The position numbers and the translations under genes were made by a program. DNA of 64,000 nt from contig NZ_CP045369.1 of the NCBI RefSeq assembly GCF_009363535.1, forward strand, positions 3,483,001-3,547,000. The letters are read 5' to 3'. Position 1 is the first letter of the stretch, and every line of letters begins with the position of its first letter. Below, piece after piece: positions 49,139 through 58,925 of this stretch. This DNA is from Microbulbifer sp. THAF38 (lineage in GTDB: Bacteria > Pseudomonadota > Gammaproteobacteria > Pseudomonadales > Cellvibrionaceae). The notes under the pieces are model-generated. The model did not search any database, was not told the origin of the DNA, and saw only the letters and a program-made list of their open reading frames with translations.

Positions 49139-50242
49139 ATGAATATATTAATGATTAGCAATGAATTCCCTCCTTCTATTGGCGGGGTTCAGACTCATGT
49201 ATTTGAGCTTTCCAGAGCACTCGTTAAGCTTGGTCACTCTGTACACGTACTAACTAGAAAGCCTACTAAAAGCACTCCAACGACTGACTGCTACGATGGT
49301 GTTACCGTTGAACGCTTGCAATTACCAGACAGCCATCTGCTCTACGACTGGCTGCTGCGTAAACAAATTCGCAAACAGGTCCGTGAGCGTCAAATCGATA
49401 TCGTTCATATTCATGGCATGCGCCCATTGAATGCTTGCAAGGGGTTGAAGATCCCAGTCATATTTACTAATCACACATCATCATTTATTAAACGCGCACA
49501 AAAAGGGAAGAAAGCTTTAAGAAAGATGCTGAGCCAACTTAACATTGCTTCAGCTACGCTTGCCGCAAGCGAAATTTTAGCGGAAAAAACTAGGGAAACA
49601 GGTTATCAAAATCCAGTTAGCTTTATCTGTAACGGGGTAGATACCAATATTTTCTACCCCGGGGATTCAACGATAAGAGAATCCCTATCAATCCCAACAG
49701 AAGCCTTTGTTATTGCCATCGGTTGCCGGCTGGAACCAGTAAAAGGCGTTCGCTTTCTTGCAGAGGCAGTTGCAGCTATTAACGACCCGCAATTACACCT
49801 AATAATTGCTGGTGATGGCAGTGAAACTCAGGATATAAAACACCTACTCAGAAACCAAGTCAAATCAGGCAACGCCCATCTCCTTGGCAATATTCATAAT
49901 TCGAAGATGCCTGATATCTATAGAGCAGCGGATGCCTCATCACTCCCCTCCCTAATGGAAGCCACAAGTATATCCGGGCTAGAAGCCATGGCGAGTGGAT
50001 TACCCATTATTGCTTCCGATATAGGTGGAATTCCATATATCGTAAAAGACAGCGTCAATGGAATCTTAACTAAACCCGGATCAGTAGATGACCTTCAAAG
50101 AGCTATTAGACAACTTCTAAACAATAGAGACCTGAGTAAGCAGATGGGAATTTCTGGACTAAAAATGGTGAAAGAGAACTTCACTTGGGAAATCATTGCC
50201 CAACAAGTCATTAGCCACTACAAGCAATTAAGTATTCAATAA
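49139..50242 (+). CDS. Glycosyltransferase family 4
   Basis: A 367-residue GT-B fold transferase. N-terminal acceptor region NEFPPSIGGVQTHVFELSRAL, and the nucleotide-sugar domain with GCRLEPVKGVRFLAEAV and the E-x7-E-like motif EATSISGLEAMASGLPIIAS. Sugar and acceptor are unknown; cell-surface polysaccharide synthesis is likely. No ribosome binding site is clear before the ATG; a GTG two codons upstream is possible. The gene is AT-richer than its neighbours (23 G+C of 60 at 50101-50160), a sign of transfer. Confidence 0.88.
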   Translation: MNILMISNEFPPSIGGVQTHVFELSRALVKLGHSVHVLTRKPTKSTPTTDCYDGVTVERLQLPDSHLLYDWLLRKQIRKQVRERQIDIVHIHGMRPLNACKGLKIPVIFTNHTSSFIKRAQKGKKALRKMLSQLNIASATLAASEILAEKTRETGYQNPVSFICNGVDTNIFYPGDSTIRESLSIPTEAFVIAIGCRLEPVKGVRFLAEAVAAINDPQLHLIIAGDGSETQDIKHLLRNQVKSGNAHLLGNIHNSKMPDIYRAADASSLPSLMEATSISGLEAMASGLPIIASDIGGIPYIVKDSVNGILTKPGSVDDLQRAIRQLLNNRDLSKQMGISGLKMVKENFTWEIIAQQVISHYKQLSIQ

Positions 50243-50302
50243 AACCTCCAATCAGACCCAGCACAGGGAAGTGTTTGGTAAAGTCTATTGAGGCTAAGGG
50301 CT

Positions 50303-51433
50303 TTAGCCCCGGAGGAGCCCAAGCCAGGGAGTATCAATCCGCTCAGGATTTACACTTGGCGACAAACATTTTACAGCACCCTCCAGCTCACGAAACAACT
50401 GTGGATTTTCAATGTTTTTCATCAACAAATTTTGTAGCCGCTCGCTCAACAAGGAATCCCTCACCTGTTGAGGATGCTTTATACCGCTAGCCAATATTTG
50501 TGGCAGCCAATCTGACAAATCCTGTATGGTTAAGGAATCATTTCCCTCTTCAGGATAACCAGAGAAGTCATTATCAAATGCCAAACCAGAAGCATTCTTT
50601 AGGAAGTGATCATTCAGCGGCTTATTGCAATACTCAAACAAACTGAAGAAGCCTTCAGCCTCAGCTTTTGATGGGGCCAACTTAGAGATTCCCATCCTCA
50701 TCATTGGTTTAAGTTTTTTAATCTCAGACTCAGTAACGCCAAGCTCCAGTAACTTGTTAGTTAGCAGGAATTCTTTACGGCCAACTCCCTCATTGATACG
50801 AACAGAGGGAATATTCACATTCACCCCAAGCAATGAGCAAAAATCATTTACAACATCACCATCCTGCAAAAATTCAACAGAAAACTCACGTACATTCAAC
50901 GCGCCCTCACCGAAAACCGAAGCCCATATCTTCAATTTGGAAAAATAATCGAAATATGTCATTAGATCGGCATTGACATGCGGAAATGCACTTTCGCAAT
51001 GGCCAAACAACTGGCTAGAGGGACTAATATTAGGTGCCGCAGCACGAGCAGCCTGCTTTTTAAATGAAAGTGCCTGCAAATCCTGTCTACGCAAATAAAC
51101 AATAATTTGACATCTGTCGAAAAATTTTCGGCAATCTCTGTAGATACTCTCAATGTCGTCAAGCGTGTGAAGAAAACACAAATGCTCTGCAGATACAATG
51201 ACGTTCTCTCCACGACTTTTTGCCAGTAAATTACCTAAGCGCCGATTTATACGATAAAACATTCGGCCATTTTTTTTCTGGATATCTACAGTGCGAGAGG
51301 AACTGCCTTTTTTTCCAAGAGACAGGAATTCTATCCCTCTTGAATTTAAAAACTTTGTGGATTGTTTTAAAGCAAGCTGTAGTGCACTAGAGCCAGTTTT
51401 ATGGAAACCGATGTGAAGGAAGAGAGTTCGCAT
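50303..51433 (-). CDS. Sulfotransferase-like P-loop protein
   Basis: A 376-residue cytosolic protein with the 5'-phosphosulfate-binding loop HIGFHKTGSSALQLAL at about residue 7 and the downstream IIVYLRRQDLQALSFKKQ segment that resembles the 3'-phosphate-binding arm. Such proteins move sulfate from PAPS to sugars or other acceptors. Start at MRTLFLHIGFHKTG (51433) puts the P-loop near the N-terminus as usual; the frame stays open to 51499. AT-rich like the convergent glycosyltransferase 61 bp away, so both likely arrived together. Confidence 0.78.
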   Translation of the reverse strand: MRTLFLHIGFHKTGSSALQLALKQSTKFLNSRGIEFLSLGKKGSSSRTVDIQKKNGRMFYRINRRLGNLLAKSRGENVIVSAEHLCFLHTLDDIESIYRDCRKFFDRCQIIVYLRRQDLQALSFKKQAARAAAPNISPSSQLFGHCESAFPHVNADLMTYFDYFSKLKIWASVFGEGALNVREFSVEFLQDGDVVNDFCSLLGVNVNIPSVRINEGVGRKEFLLTNKLLELGVTESEIKKLKPMMRMGISKLAPSKAEAEGFFSLFEYCNKPLNDHFLKNASGLAFDNDFSGYPEEGNDSLTIQDLSDWLPQILASGIKHPQQVRDSLLSERLQNLLMKNIENPQLFRELEGAVKCLSPSVNPERIDTPWLGLLRG

Positions 51434-51660
51434 TCGAGTCTTTTTGATTTTACATAGGTAAAAACATCCGAACTCAAGGCCAATTAATTCAAGTTTCAAA
51501 AAAACCTGACAGCCTACGGAATGGTGGTCCCAACAACAGAAAAAATCTTTTCAAGTGTAGTTCAAAGTAAGAGAGGGGGAGAAAAGGAGAAAGAAAAAAA
51601 GACAAAAATTGGTACATTGACCACGATTTAGGTTAATAAAGTACTCAAATACCTGAGGGC

Positions 51661-51687
51661 GCCAATAGGCCATAATGACCTATTGGC
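51661..51687. other. Inverted repeat after the helicase gene
   Basis: Perfect 9-bp repeat GCCAATAGG (51661-51669) and CCTATTGGC (51679-51687) around a 9-base loop, 11 bp past the helicase stop. There is no T-run, so termination is uncertain. Confidence 0.45.
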
Positions 51688-51697
51688 ATAAATGAGA

Positions 51698-53227
51698 TCA
51701 ATAGCGAGAGCGCCCTCGGCCACCACCGCGGCGATTACTGTGCCCACTACGATGATCCCTATCGCCACCACTGCGACGCACCTCAACTTTTGGAGGCTCT
51801 TGTAGTAGCTCTTCCGGTGGCACCTCGCATTTGAGCTTCTGCCCTAGTAGCTGTTCGATTGGCTCCAATCGCATGGCATCATCTTCACAGGCGAAGCTGA
51901 TGGAAGTACCCGTCTTACCGGCTCGCCCTGTACGGCCGATACGATGCACGTAGTCCTCCGGCTCTTCCGGAAGGGTGAAGTTCACGACATGACTAATACC
52001 GTCGATATGGATACCACGGCCGGCCACATCCGTGGCTACCAACACCTTGGTTTTACCCGACTTGAAGTCATCGAGAGTACGCACGCGCTTGTTCTGTGCC
52101 ACTTCGCCGGAGAGTAGGCCGGCGGAAATACCGTGGGCGAGCAGGTGTTCATGCAAGCGGCGACACTGATCCCGGCGGTTGGCGAAGACAATCAGGCTGT
52201 CCACCTCATCCCGCTGCAAGATATTGTAGAGAAGTGCATACTTCTCCTCACTAGCGGCCAAATAGACATGCTGCTCGACGGAATCGGTGGCAACCCGCTC
52301 CGGTTCGATTTCTACCACTACCGGCTCTTCGGTCCACTGCTCCACCAGGTCATCGACTTCGGGGGTGAAGGTGGCAGAGAAAAACATGGTCTGGCGATGG
52401 GTCTTGCGGGGTGTCTGGCGAACGATTCGGCGCACCTGGGGAATGAAGCCCATATCCAGCATGCGGTCAGCTTCATCAATCACCAGCACCTCTACCTGAT
52501 CCAGGAAGCAATCGCGGTTGCCGACAAAGTCCAACAGACGACCCGGTGTCGCCACCAAAATATCCACTAAACGCTCATTGAGATTACGCTGCTGCTTCTC
52601 GTAATCCATCCCTCCAACCAGAGTATGAATCTCCAGACCCGTGTATTTGCACAGCGCTTTAGCATCATCGGCGATCTGCATCACCAACTCGCGGGTAGGC
52701 GCGATAATCAGGGAGCGGGCCTCGCCGGCGTAGCGCTCCCCATCAAAGGGGTGGCGCAACAGATCATCAATTACGGTGATCAGGAAGGCTGCGGTCTTGC
52801 CAGTACCTGTCTGGGCCTTACCCACCAGGTCGTGGCCATTCAGGGTATGAGGTAGAGAACGCCCCTGGATCGGCGAGCAGTACTGGAATCCCAGGTCGTG
52901 AATACCGCGCATCAATTCCGCTGGTAAACCCAGATCATGAAAACGGACCTTGCCCTCCTGTTCTGGAATCTGAAAGTCGTCCAGAGACCAGGGCGTTGCT
53001 GCTTCCGACTTGGGAGTATGGGTGCGCTGGCGCCCTCTATGGGAGCCTTTGCCGCTGCCCCGGCGTGAGCTCCCCTCACCTTGACCAGATTTCGCCTCGG
53101 CTTTTTGGCCCTTACGGGGCTTATTGGAGGGATTCTGGCCACTTTTACGCTGCTGGGAGCGTTCATCTCCCTGGCGGGGGCTCTTCTCCTCAGTAGAGGA
53201 GGAACGACGGAACAACTTTCCTATCAA
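51698..53227 (-). CDS. rhlB: DEAD-box RNA helicase, RhlB-like
   Basis: A 509-residue helicase. A basic low-complexity N-terminus (about 8-75) precedes the core: Q motif ending YCSPIQ, Walker [22 protein letters not shown] box [16 protein letters not shown] motif [17 protein letters not shown] and [11 protein letters not shown]. The C-terminus is Arg/Gly-rich ([11 protein letters not shown]). It likely unwinds structured mRNA with RNase E. Start appears to be TTG at 53227 and is not certain. RhlB is favoured over RhlE by overall layout. Confidence 0.9.
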   Translation of the reverse strand: MIGKLFRRSSSTEEKSPRQGDERSQQRKSGQNPSNKPRKGQKAEAKSGQGEGSSRRGSGKGSHRGRQRTHTPKSEAATPWSLDDFQIPEQEGKVRFHDLGLPAELMRGIHDLGFQYCSPIQGRSLPHTLNGHDLVGKAQTGTGKTAAFLITVIDDLLRHPFDGERYAGEARSLIIAPTRELVMQIADDAKALCKYTGLEIHTLVGGMDYEKQQRNLNERLVDILVATPGRLLDFVGNRDCFLDQVEVLVIDEADRMLDMGFIPQVRRIVRQTPRKTHRQTMFFSATFTPEVDDLVEQWTEEPVVVEIEPERVATDSVEQHVYLAASEEKYALLYNILQRDEVDSLIVFANRRDQCRRLHEHLLAHGISAGLLSGEVAQNKRVRTLDDFKSGKTKVLVATDVAGRGIHIDGISHVVNFTLPEEPEDYVHRIGRTGRAGKTGTSISFACEDDAMRLEPIEQLLGQKLKCEVPPEELLQEPPKVEVRRSGGDRDHRSGHSNRRGGGRGRSRY

Positions 53228-53276
53228 GTGAAATACTCGCTCAAATGTTCAAATAATCGGCGAGTATACCACCACT

Positions 53277-53894
53277 CTATGTGGATTCTCGCCCGCTACA
53301 GTGGCGGCACAACCAATAATCAATACTGAAGAAACGCCCAGCCCCACTGCACAGAAGTACCAACAGCATAATGAAGTAAGTCGCCGAAAACTCAATACCA
53401 TTCTTCAGGACTGTGAAGCCGCCAGTCTCTGACAACCATTCATAGTTACCATGCTCTTTTAATAACTCTATGGCTTTCTCCTTGCGGGTAATGGCCTCAT
53501 CAATCAGGTCCTCACGCCACTCCCAGGGGGCGATCAGGGTTTTATCCGGCAAAGCTGACCAACCATTCTCCCAGTGTGCAGTGACCGCAGCCACTGCCAT
53601 CACAAACATCAGGGGGATTGCCACCAGCCGGGTGGCGAAGCCCAGGAGTATGGCAATGCCGCCAAAAAACTCCGTCAGTGCCGCCGCCCAGGCCATAAAC
53701 AGGGGGGCCGGTAAGCCCAACCCCCAGTCTGGATTACCAAACCAGGCAGCCACGCTGTCGATGTCCCCCATTTTGTTGAGCCCGGCCAAAATAAAAATAG
53801 GCGCCAAGTAAATTCGCAACGCCAGCGGCCCCATCCAGTCGATCTTCTGGACCCAGTGCACAAAGCAACCATACCAACGACCCAGGGTATTCAT
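53277..53894 (-). CDS. DoxX family membrane protein
   Basis: A 205-residue protein with four membrane segments (about 24-38, 62-82, 85-105, 165-185) and the DoxX signature FILAGLNKMGD and FFGGIAILLGFATRLVAIPL. A polar insert of about 55 residues lies between segments 3 and 4. Members have been linked to redox or sulfur metabolism and membrane stress, with no firm role. Upstream of, and divergent from, the hydrolase at 54021. Confidence 0.85.
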   Translation of the reverse strand: MNTLGRWYGCFVHWVQKIDWMGPLALRIYLAPIFILAGLNKMGDIDSVAAWFGNPDWGLGLPAPLFMAWAAALTEFFGGIAILLGFATRLVAIPLMFVMAVAAVTAHWENGWSALPDKTLIAPWEWREDLIDEAITRKEKAIELLKEHGNYEWLSETGGFTVLKNGIEFSATYFIMLLVLLCSGAGRFFSIDYWLCRHCSGREST

Positions 53895-54020
53895 AACAGG
53901 ACCATCCTTATCACCCTCTCTTCAGTGTATGTGTTCACTTTAGTCGAGCGACCCAGGCATCTCTTACACTGCCCCTGACTAAGCTTGTTCTTGCAGGTGG
54001 CGAGATGGGGTCAGTACAAA

Positions 54021-54734
54021 GTGAACACCTACCTATTGGTGCATGGCTTATTTCTCGGGGGATGGTGCTGGGCCCCCGTGGCTAGGCTGCTGATTGCTGG
54101 CGGACATCGAGTGTTCACCCCCACCCAGACAGGCCTTGGGGAGAGGCATCACTTACTTTCACCCTCGATTGGTATGGATACCTTTATCCAGGACCTGGTG
54201 AATGTGATCGAGTTCGAGGAACTAGACCAGGTGATTTTAGTGGGGCACAGTTTTGGTGGCATGGCGGCCGCGGGCACCGCTGACACGCTCCCCGAACGTA
54301 TTCGCCATCTCGTTTACCTGGATGGAGCCATCCCCAATCCCGGCCATGCGTTTATAGAACAATTGCCAGAAAATATCCGAGAGAAACGCCTGGCAGAGGC
54401 CAAAGAGATTTGTGGTACCCGCTGCTTTTTACCCATGGACCCAGCCCAGTTGGGAATTAGGGACCAGGAAATATTAAATTGGCTGCGTCGTCATATGACC
54501 CCGCACCCGGTGAAGACCTATTTGGACCCCATCCAAATGAAATTGCCCCCTGAGCTGGGGCCGGCCTGCACCTATATTCGCTGCACCAAACCCCACTATC
54601 CCCCAGCAAATAAGAGCGGGGAGCGCGCACAAAAAATTCCGGGGTGGCACTACCGGGAAATTGACGCTAGTCATGGATGTATCTTTCTCACACCGCACAA
54701 AATTGCCAGATTATTAGAGGATATTTCTCAGTAG
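54021..54734 (+). CDS. Alpha/beta hydrolase
   Basis: A 237-residue hydrolase with oxyanion region VHGLFLGGWCW, nucleophile elbow VGHSFGGMAA, and C-terminal His in IDASHGCIFLTPH. The layout (small lid, HGxxxGxWCW) is that of plant-esterase-like or SABP2/MES-type hydrolases. Substrate unknown. The GTG at 54021 is chosen since the sequence is recognisable from there; TTG or GTG codons at 53985 and 53997 are alternatives. Confidence 0.85.
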   Translation: MNTYLLVHGLFLGGWCWAPVARLLIAGGHRVFTPTQTGLGERHHLLSPSIGMDTFIQDLVNVIEFEELDQVILVGHSFGGMAAAGTADTLPERIRHLVYLDGAIPNPGHAFIEQLPENIREKRLAEAKEICGTRCFLPMDPAQLGIRDQEILNWLRRHMTPHPVKTYLDPIQMKLPPELGPACTYIRCTKPHYPPANKSGERAQKIPGWHYREIDASHGCIFLTPHKIARLLEDISQ

Positions 54735-54841
54735 CGGCTGGGAGAAAACGCGAATTGGCCGTAGAATAATCTGCCTTTTTTGCGGCGGAATATCCGTGCT
54801 GTATAGCCCCTTACAGCTCCTCACCCTGCTTTAAAGGTCAT

Positions 54842-56341
54842 TTGGCACAACTGACTGCCCAATTGTTTTTTTCTGCCCAATCCCGGCTGAACTTGGCTGA
54901 TATACCAAAATCATCGACAGGCTCCGCCTTAATAAATCTGGTTTTTCCCTTGCTTAAGATTTACCGACGCGCTATCTCCACCGAACTCTCGCACCTCACC
55001 ACATTGGGAGGCCCCCTGGTTGTCAGTAACCTGGCCGTGGTAAGCATGGGCGTTGTGGACACGATTGTCGCCGGCAACGCTGGAGAGGTGAACCTGGCCG
55101 GACTGGCATTGGGCTCCAGCATCTGGGCTGTGTGCGCGGTTACCCTTATCGGTCTACTCGCCGCGGTTTCCCCGGTTGTCGCCCACCTGCGCGGCGGCCG
55201 CGATGAAGAGGGCTGCGCCGCCCAGCTACACCAGGCGCTTTGGATTGGCTTGGTTGGCGGCATATTAGTACTATTCGCCCTACTCGCCGTTCCGGTGTGG
55301 AGTCAGTGGATCGACACTGAAGAGCCAGTCCGGCAGGTATTACAGGGTTATATCCTGGCGCTCACGGTGGGCACTCTGCCCTTCGCCCTGGGAACCGCCC
55401 TGCGCGGCTATTGTGAGGGCATGGGACAGGTTCGCCCGGTCATGCGTATTTACCTGGCCGCCGCCCTACTTAATATTCCGTTGGATATTCTTTTTGTCTT
55501 TGGTGCCGGCCCCATACCCGCCATGGGAGGTGCCGGCTGCGGCTGGGCAACCGCTGCGGTCAGTACTCTGATCGCCATCGCCTTGTTCTGGCACGCCGCG
55601 ACAGATCCGGCCTATCACCAGCTCAAGCTTAAACTGATACCACCCAAGCCCGATTGGCCTATCTTGAGGCACCTTTTGGCAGTCGGGCTGCCAGTGTGTG
55701 TCGGCGCCGCCAGTGAGGTGACATTTTTTGCCAGCCTGACAATTCTACTCGCCCCCTATGGCGCAGCCATTGTGGCGGCTCACCAGATTGGTATGAGTAT
55801 CGGCTCAATTTTTTACCTGGTCGCGCTGGCACTGGCACAGGCTTTAAGTATTCGTACGGCACACCTGCTCGGGCAGAACCGCCCAAAGAGAGCGCTGTTT
55901 GCCGGCAAAGTGGGAATTGGCAGCGGTGTGGTATATGCGCTCGGTACCGGGGTATTGCTGATCACCTTTCGCCACCTGTTTGTCCAGGCCTATACCAACA
56001 ACGCGGAAATTATCGCAGTCGCTTCTAACCTACTGCTGCTCTGCGCCGCCTACCAGCTGGTGGACGCAGCCCAGGCCATGGCCTGGGGCGCGTTGCGGGG
56101 TTACAAGGACACCCGCGTGCCCATGTATATCCAGTTGTTCTCTTACTGGCTGGTAGGGCTCTCCAGTGCCTATTGGCTGGGCGAAAACTTCTGGGGGGTC
56201 TATGGCTACTGGACCGGCGTCTGTATCGGCCTGGGCACCGCCTCAATCCTTTTGGCGCTGCGCCTGCGCCGCACTAGCCGCAAGGCGATCGCCAAAACCT
56301 GGGGACTAGGGGCTAGATCACATTCCCAGGGAACACTTTGA
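54842..56341 (+). CDS. norM: MATE family multidrug efflux protein
   Basis: A 499-residue exporter with 12 hydrophobic segments in two halves and conserved MATE segments TTLGGPLVVSNLAVVSMGVVD and PIPAMGGAGCGWATA. It should expel cationic compounds by Na+ or H+ exchange. The TTG at 54842 is the first codon that fits AAAGG upstream; about 38 residues precede the family's usual start, so initiation may be further in. The symbol is by family, not by proven substrate. Confidence 0.88.
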   Translation: MAQLTAQLFFSAQSRLNLADIPKSSTGSALINLVFPLLKIYRRAISTELSHLTTLGGPLVVSNLAVVSMGVVDTIVAGNAGEVNLAGLALGSSIWAVCAVTLIGLLAAVSPVVAHLRGGRDEEGCAAQLHQALWIGLVGGILVLFALLAVPVWSQWIDTEEPVRQVLQGYILALTVGTLPFALGTALRGYCEGMGQVRPVMRIYLAAALLNIPLDILFVFGAGPIPAMGGAGCGWATAAVSTLIAIALFWHAATDPAYHQLKLKLIPPKPDWPILRHLLAVGLPVCVGAASEVTFFASLTILLAPYGAAIVAAHQIGMSIGSIFYLVALALAQALSIRTAHLLGQNRPKRALFAGKVGIGSGVVYALGTGVLLITFRHLFVQAYTNNAEIIAVASNLLLLCAAYQLVDAAQAMAWGALRGYKDTRVPMYIQLFSYWLVGLSSAYWLGENFWGVYGYWTGVCIGLGTASILLALRLRRTSRKAIAKTWGLGARSHSQGTL

Positions 56342-56427
56342 CTATACTGGCGCTCCAAGTCCCCAAGCGTGCCGGGCAACAACAATAACCGGCGCTGCCC
56401 GCACATGTTGTTAACCGGAGTTACCGA

Positions 56428-57951
56428 ATGATCCCGCGCCCTATTCCCAACAGGCCTCGGCGCCTGTTGAGCCTCGCCCTGCTATTGACCTCAGCCCAGA
56501 CCTGGGCCCTGAGTGACTCCAGCGGCGCGCAAGAAAAACCCCAAGAAAAGGTGCAGGAAAAAGTACAGGGAGAAAACCGGGCGGAAGCAGTCTCCAAGGC
56601 GGAAAACTTGAAGCTGGACCAACCGGTAATCACCGAACTGGGCCCACCCACCGGCGTCGCAGAGCAAAATGAAAATCCACAGGCAAGTGCGGAAGAGCCC
56701 TCGCAGGAGTCCCTGCCCCAAGCGGAAAACCTGCAGTTAGACCAGCCCATCGGCGAGTTCGAAGGGGCTCCAAAAGGCTCCACAAACCAAGAGGCGCAAG
56801 CCAAACCCGCGGAAAAACCGGCAACTCCGCCAGAAGCCCCCCCAGCCGGCAATGTTTCCCTGGAAGTGGAAAAGGCCAAGCCCCTGCGCCTGCTCGGTGC
56901 CGAAGTTGCCCCGGCAACCTCCACCCGCCTGGCCTGGTCCCCCAGCCAGCACTTTGAGGGCGTCTACAGTCCCACCGCCGTATTAGTTGTCAACGGCGCC
57001 AATCCTGGTCCGGTACTCTGTCTGACCGCCGCCGTTCATGGGGATGAATTAAATGGCGTGGAGACGGTGCGCAGGGTCATGTACAACCTGGATGCTGAGC
57101 AGTTGAGCGGCGCTGTGATTGGCGTACCCATCGTCAACCTGCAGGGTTTCCATCGCAGCTCCCGCTACCTCACCGATCGCCGCGACCTGAACCGGCACTT
57201 CCCCGGGGACCCCAACGGCTCCTCCGCTTCACGGATCGCCAATTCTTTTTTCCACGAGATTATCAGCCACTGCAACGCCGTGGTTGACCTGCACACCGGC
57301 TCTTTTTATCGCACTAACCTGCCGCAATTACGCGGTGATCTGACCAACCCGAGAATCGTGAAAATGACCAAGGGCTTCGGCTCCACGGTGGTGTTGCACA
57401 GCGCCGGGGCCAAAGGCACCCTGCGCCGCGCTGCTGTGGAGGCGGGCATCCCCACCGTAACCCTGGAAGCCGGCGCCCCCATGGTGCTGGACGAGCGCTC
57501 GGTCAGCCACAGCGTGAAAGGGATTCGCACACTGCTCAACCAGCTGGGCATGGTGAATAAATTCCGCCTTTGGGGAGACCCGGAGCCCGTGTACTACAAC
57601 TCCACCTGGCAGCGCTCCTCTACCGGCGGCATTATTTTCAGCGAGGTAGAGTTGGGAGAATTTGTGCGCAAAGGAGATCTTCTGGGCACCGTAACTAACC
57701 CCATCACCAATGTGCGCACGGAAATCCGCTCGCAGCACAACGGCCGTATCCTCGGCATGGCGCTGGATCAGGTGGTACAACCGGGCTTCGCCGCTTACCA
57801 CATCGGCATCCAGGCTCCGCAGGAGCAAATCAGCCCTCCGGAGGAGGTGGTCGCAGAAGAACCACCGGTGCAAAAACCCCAGCCCCAGGCAACGAATGCT
57901 GCGAGCGAAGCTAGCGATGGCACCGCCGAATTAAGGGGTGATGAGGATTAA
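56428..57951 (+). CDS. Exported succinylglutamate desuccinylase/aspartoacylase-family protein
   Basis: A 507-residue protein with a signal peptide (about 1-28), a long Glu/Pro/Ala-rich linker (about 30-145) and a zinc carboxypeptidase-like domain. Zinc ligands are H204 and E207 (VHGDELNG) and H289 (DLHTGS); RDLNRHFPG binds substrate, E347 in TLEAGA is the likely general base. A lipoyl-like beta-hammerhead part follows (about 395-465). The linker holds two copies of a 20-residue unit (57-76 and 98-117). A role on cell-wall peptides or exported substrates is plausible but unproven. Its stop is 4 bp from the convergent CDF gene's stop. Confidence 0.85.
   Translation: MIPRPIPNRPRRLLSLALLLTSAQTWALSDSSGAQEKPQEKVQEKVQGENRAEAVSKAENLKLDQPVITELGPPTGVAEQNENPQASAEEPSQESLPQAENLQLDQPIGEFEGAPKGSTNQEAQAKPAEKPATPPEAPPAGNVSLEVEKAKPLRLLGAEVAPATSTRLAWSPSQHFEGVYSPTAVLVVNGANPGPVLCLTAAVHGDELNGVETVRRVMYNLDAEQLSGAVIGVPIVNLQGFHRSSRYLTDRRDLNRHFPGDPNGSSASRIANSFFHEIISHCNAVVDLHTGSFYRTNLPQLRGDLTNPRIVKMTKGFGSTVVLHSAGAKGTLRRAAVEAGIPTVTLEAGAPMVLDERSVSHSVKGIRTLLNQLGMVNKFRLWGDPEPVYYNSTWQRSSTGGIIFSEVELGEFVRKGDLLGTVTNPITNVRTEIRSQHNGRILGMALDQVVQPGFAAYHIGIQAPQEQISPPEEVVAEEPPVQKPQPQATNAASEASDGTAELRGDED
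56596..56778 (+). repeat. Two coding repeats in the aspartoacylase-like linker
   Basis: Residues 57-76 (KAENLKLDQP...) and 98-117 (QAENLQLDQP...) share AENLxLDQP and a G-x-P/A-x-x-G end, 41 residues apart. Silent changes between the DNA copies (56596-56655, 56719-56778) suggest an old duplication held by selection. Confidence 0.75.
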
Positions 57952-57955
57952 CCCT

Positions 57956-58861
57956 CTACTGTGGATTACTTACCTTGTCGATAATCCTGGGCTGGGGCTG
58001 TACGAGAGGCTCCGGCTGCAGGGTGATGTGATCAATATCAAAGCGTTTGATTAAAGTCTCCCGTAAGCGCTCCAGCACCGCCGGCCAGGCGGTTAGATCA
58101 TCCACCACAATATGCGCCGACAGGGAGATGGTGCTGGAATCCAGGCGCCAGATATGCAGGTCGTGCACTGAGCGCACACCGACCACAGCTGCCAGGGTCT
58201 CACCCACCACTGGCAGGCTCAATTCCCGCGGCACACGCTCCATCAGCACATCCACCGAGTCGCGCAGCAGGCGCACGCAAGAGAGCAAAATCAGCAGGCA
58301 GATCAGCAGGGACAACAACGGGTCAATCGGCACCCAACCGGTAAAATAAATCACCGCACCAGAAATCAACGCCGCCACAGAGCCCAACATATCCCCCATC
58401 ACATGCAGGAGAGCGCCGCGAATATTGAGTGTGCGCTCACCCCGGTAGAGCACCCAGGCCGCAAGGATATTGATCAGCAACCCGATAAAGGCAATCACCA
58501 TCACCGTACTGCCATGTACCGGCTGGGGATTGCGCAAGCGATCAATCGCCGCAAAGGCAATCCCCGCCACAATCAACAACATAATCAGGCCATTGGTTAC
58601 CGCCGCCAGCACCTCGGCGCGGCCCCAACCGAATGACAATTCCCGGTCCGCCGGTTTTTTGGCCAATACTGCCGCCACAGCGCCGAGTGCCAGGGCGAAA
58701 GAGTCAGTGAGCATATGCCCGGCATCACTGAGAAGCGCCAGGGAGCCGGATAACCAGCCGCCAATGGCCTCCACAAAGGAAAATCCCAATGTGAGGACCA
58801 GGGCAATCACTAACGGACGCAAGGCGCCGTTGCCCGTGCGGTGGTGGACGTGATCGTGCAT
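57956..58861 (-). CDS. Cation diffusion facilitator (zinc/cadmium exporter)
   Basis: A 301-residue CDF exporter with six membrane segments. Metal site in segment 2 LLSDAGHMLTDSFAL and segment 5 HVMGDMLGSV. A cytosolic C-terminal domain (about 205-301) with WRLDSSTISLSAHIVVDD. N-terminal HDHVHH provides extra metal ligands. Zn/Cd/Co proton antiport is inferred from the HxxxD pair. GGGAGGGAATCT precedes the ATG at 58861. ZitB/CzcD-like. Confidence 0.9.
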   Translation of the reverse strand: MHDHVHHRTGNGALRPLVIALVLTLGFSFVEAIGGWLSGSLALLSDAGHMLTDSFALALGAVAAVLAKKPADRELSFGWGRAEVLAAVTNGLIMLLIVAGIAFAAIDRLRNPQPVHGSTVMVIAFIGLLINILAAWVLYRGERTLNIRGALLHVMGDMLGSVAALISGAVIYFTGWVPIDPLLSLLICLLILLSCVRLLRDSVDVLMERVPRELSLPVVGETLAAVVGVRSVHDLHIWRLDSSTISLSAHIVVDDLTAWPAVLERLRETLIKRFDIDHITLQPEPLVQPQPRIIDKVSNPQ

Positions 58862-58925
58862 AGATTCCCTCCCTATCAATCCCTCGGGATACGCAATTTT
58901 TTGCAGCGCTTACCCGTAGAAGCGC

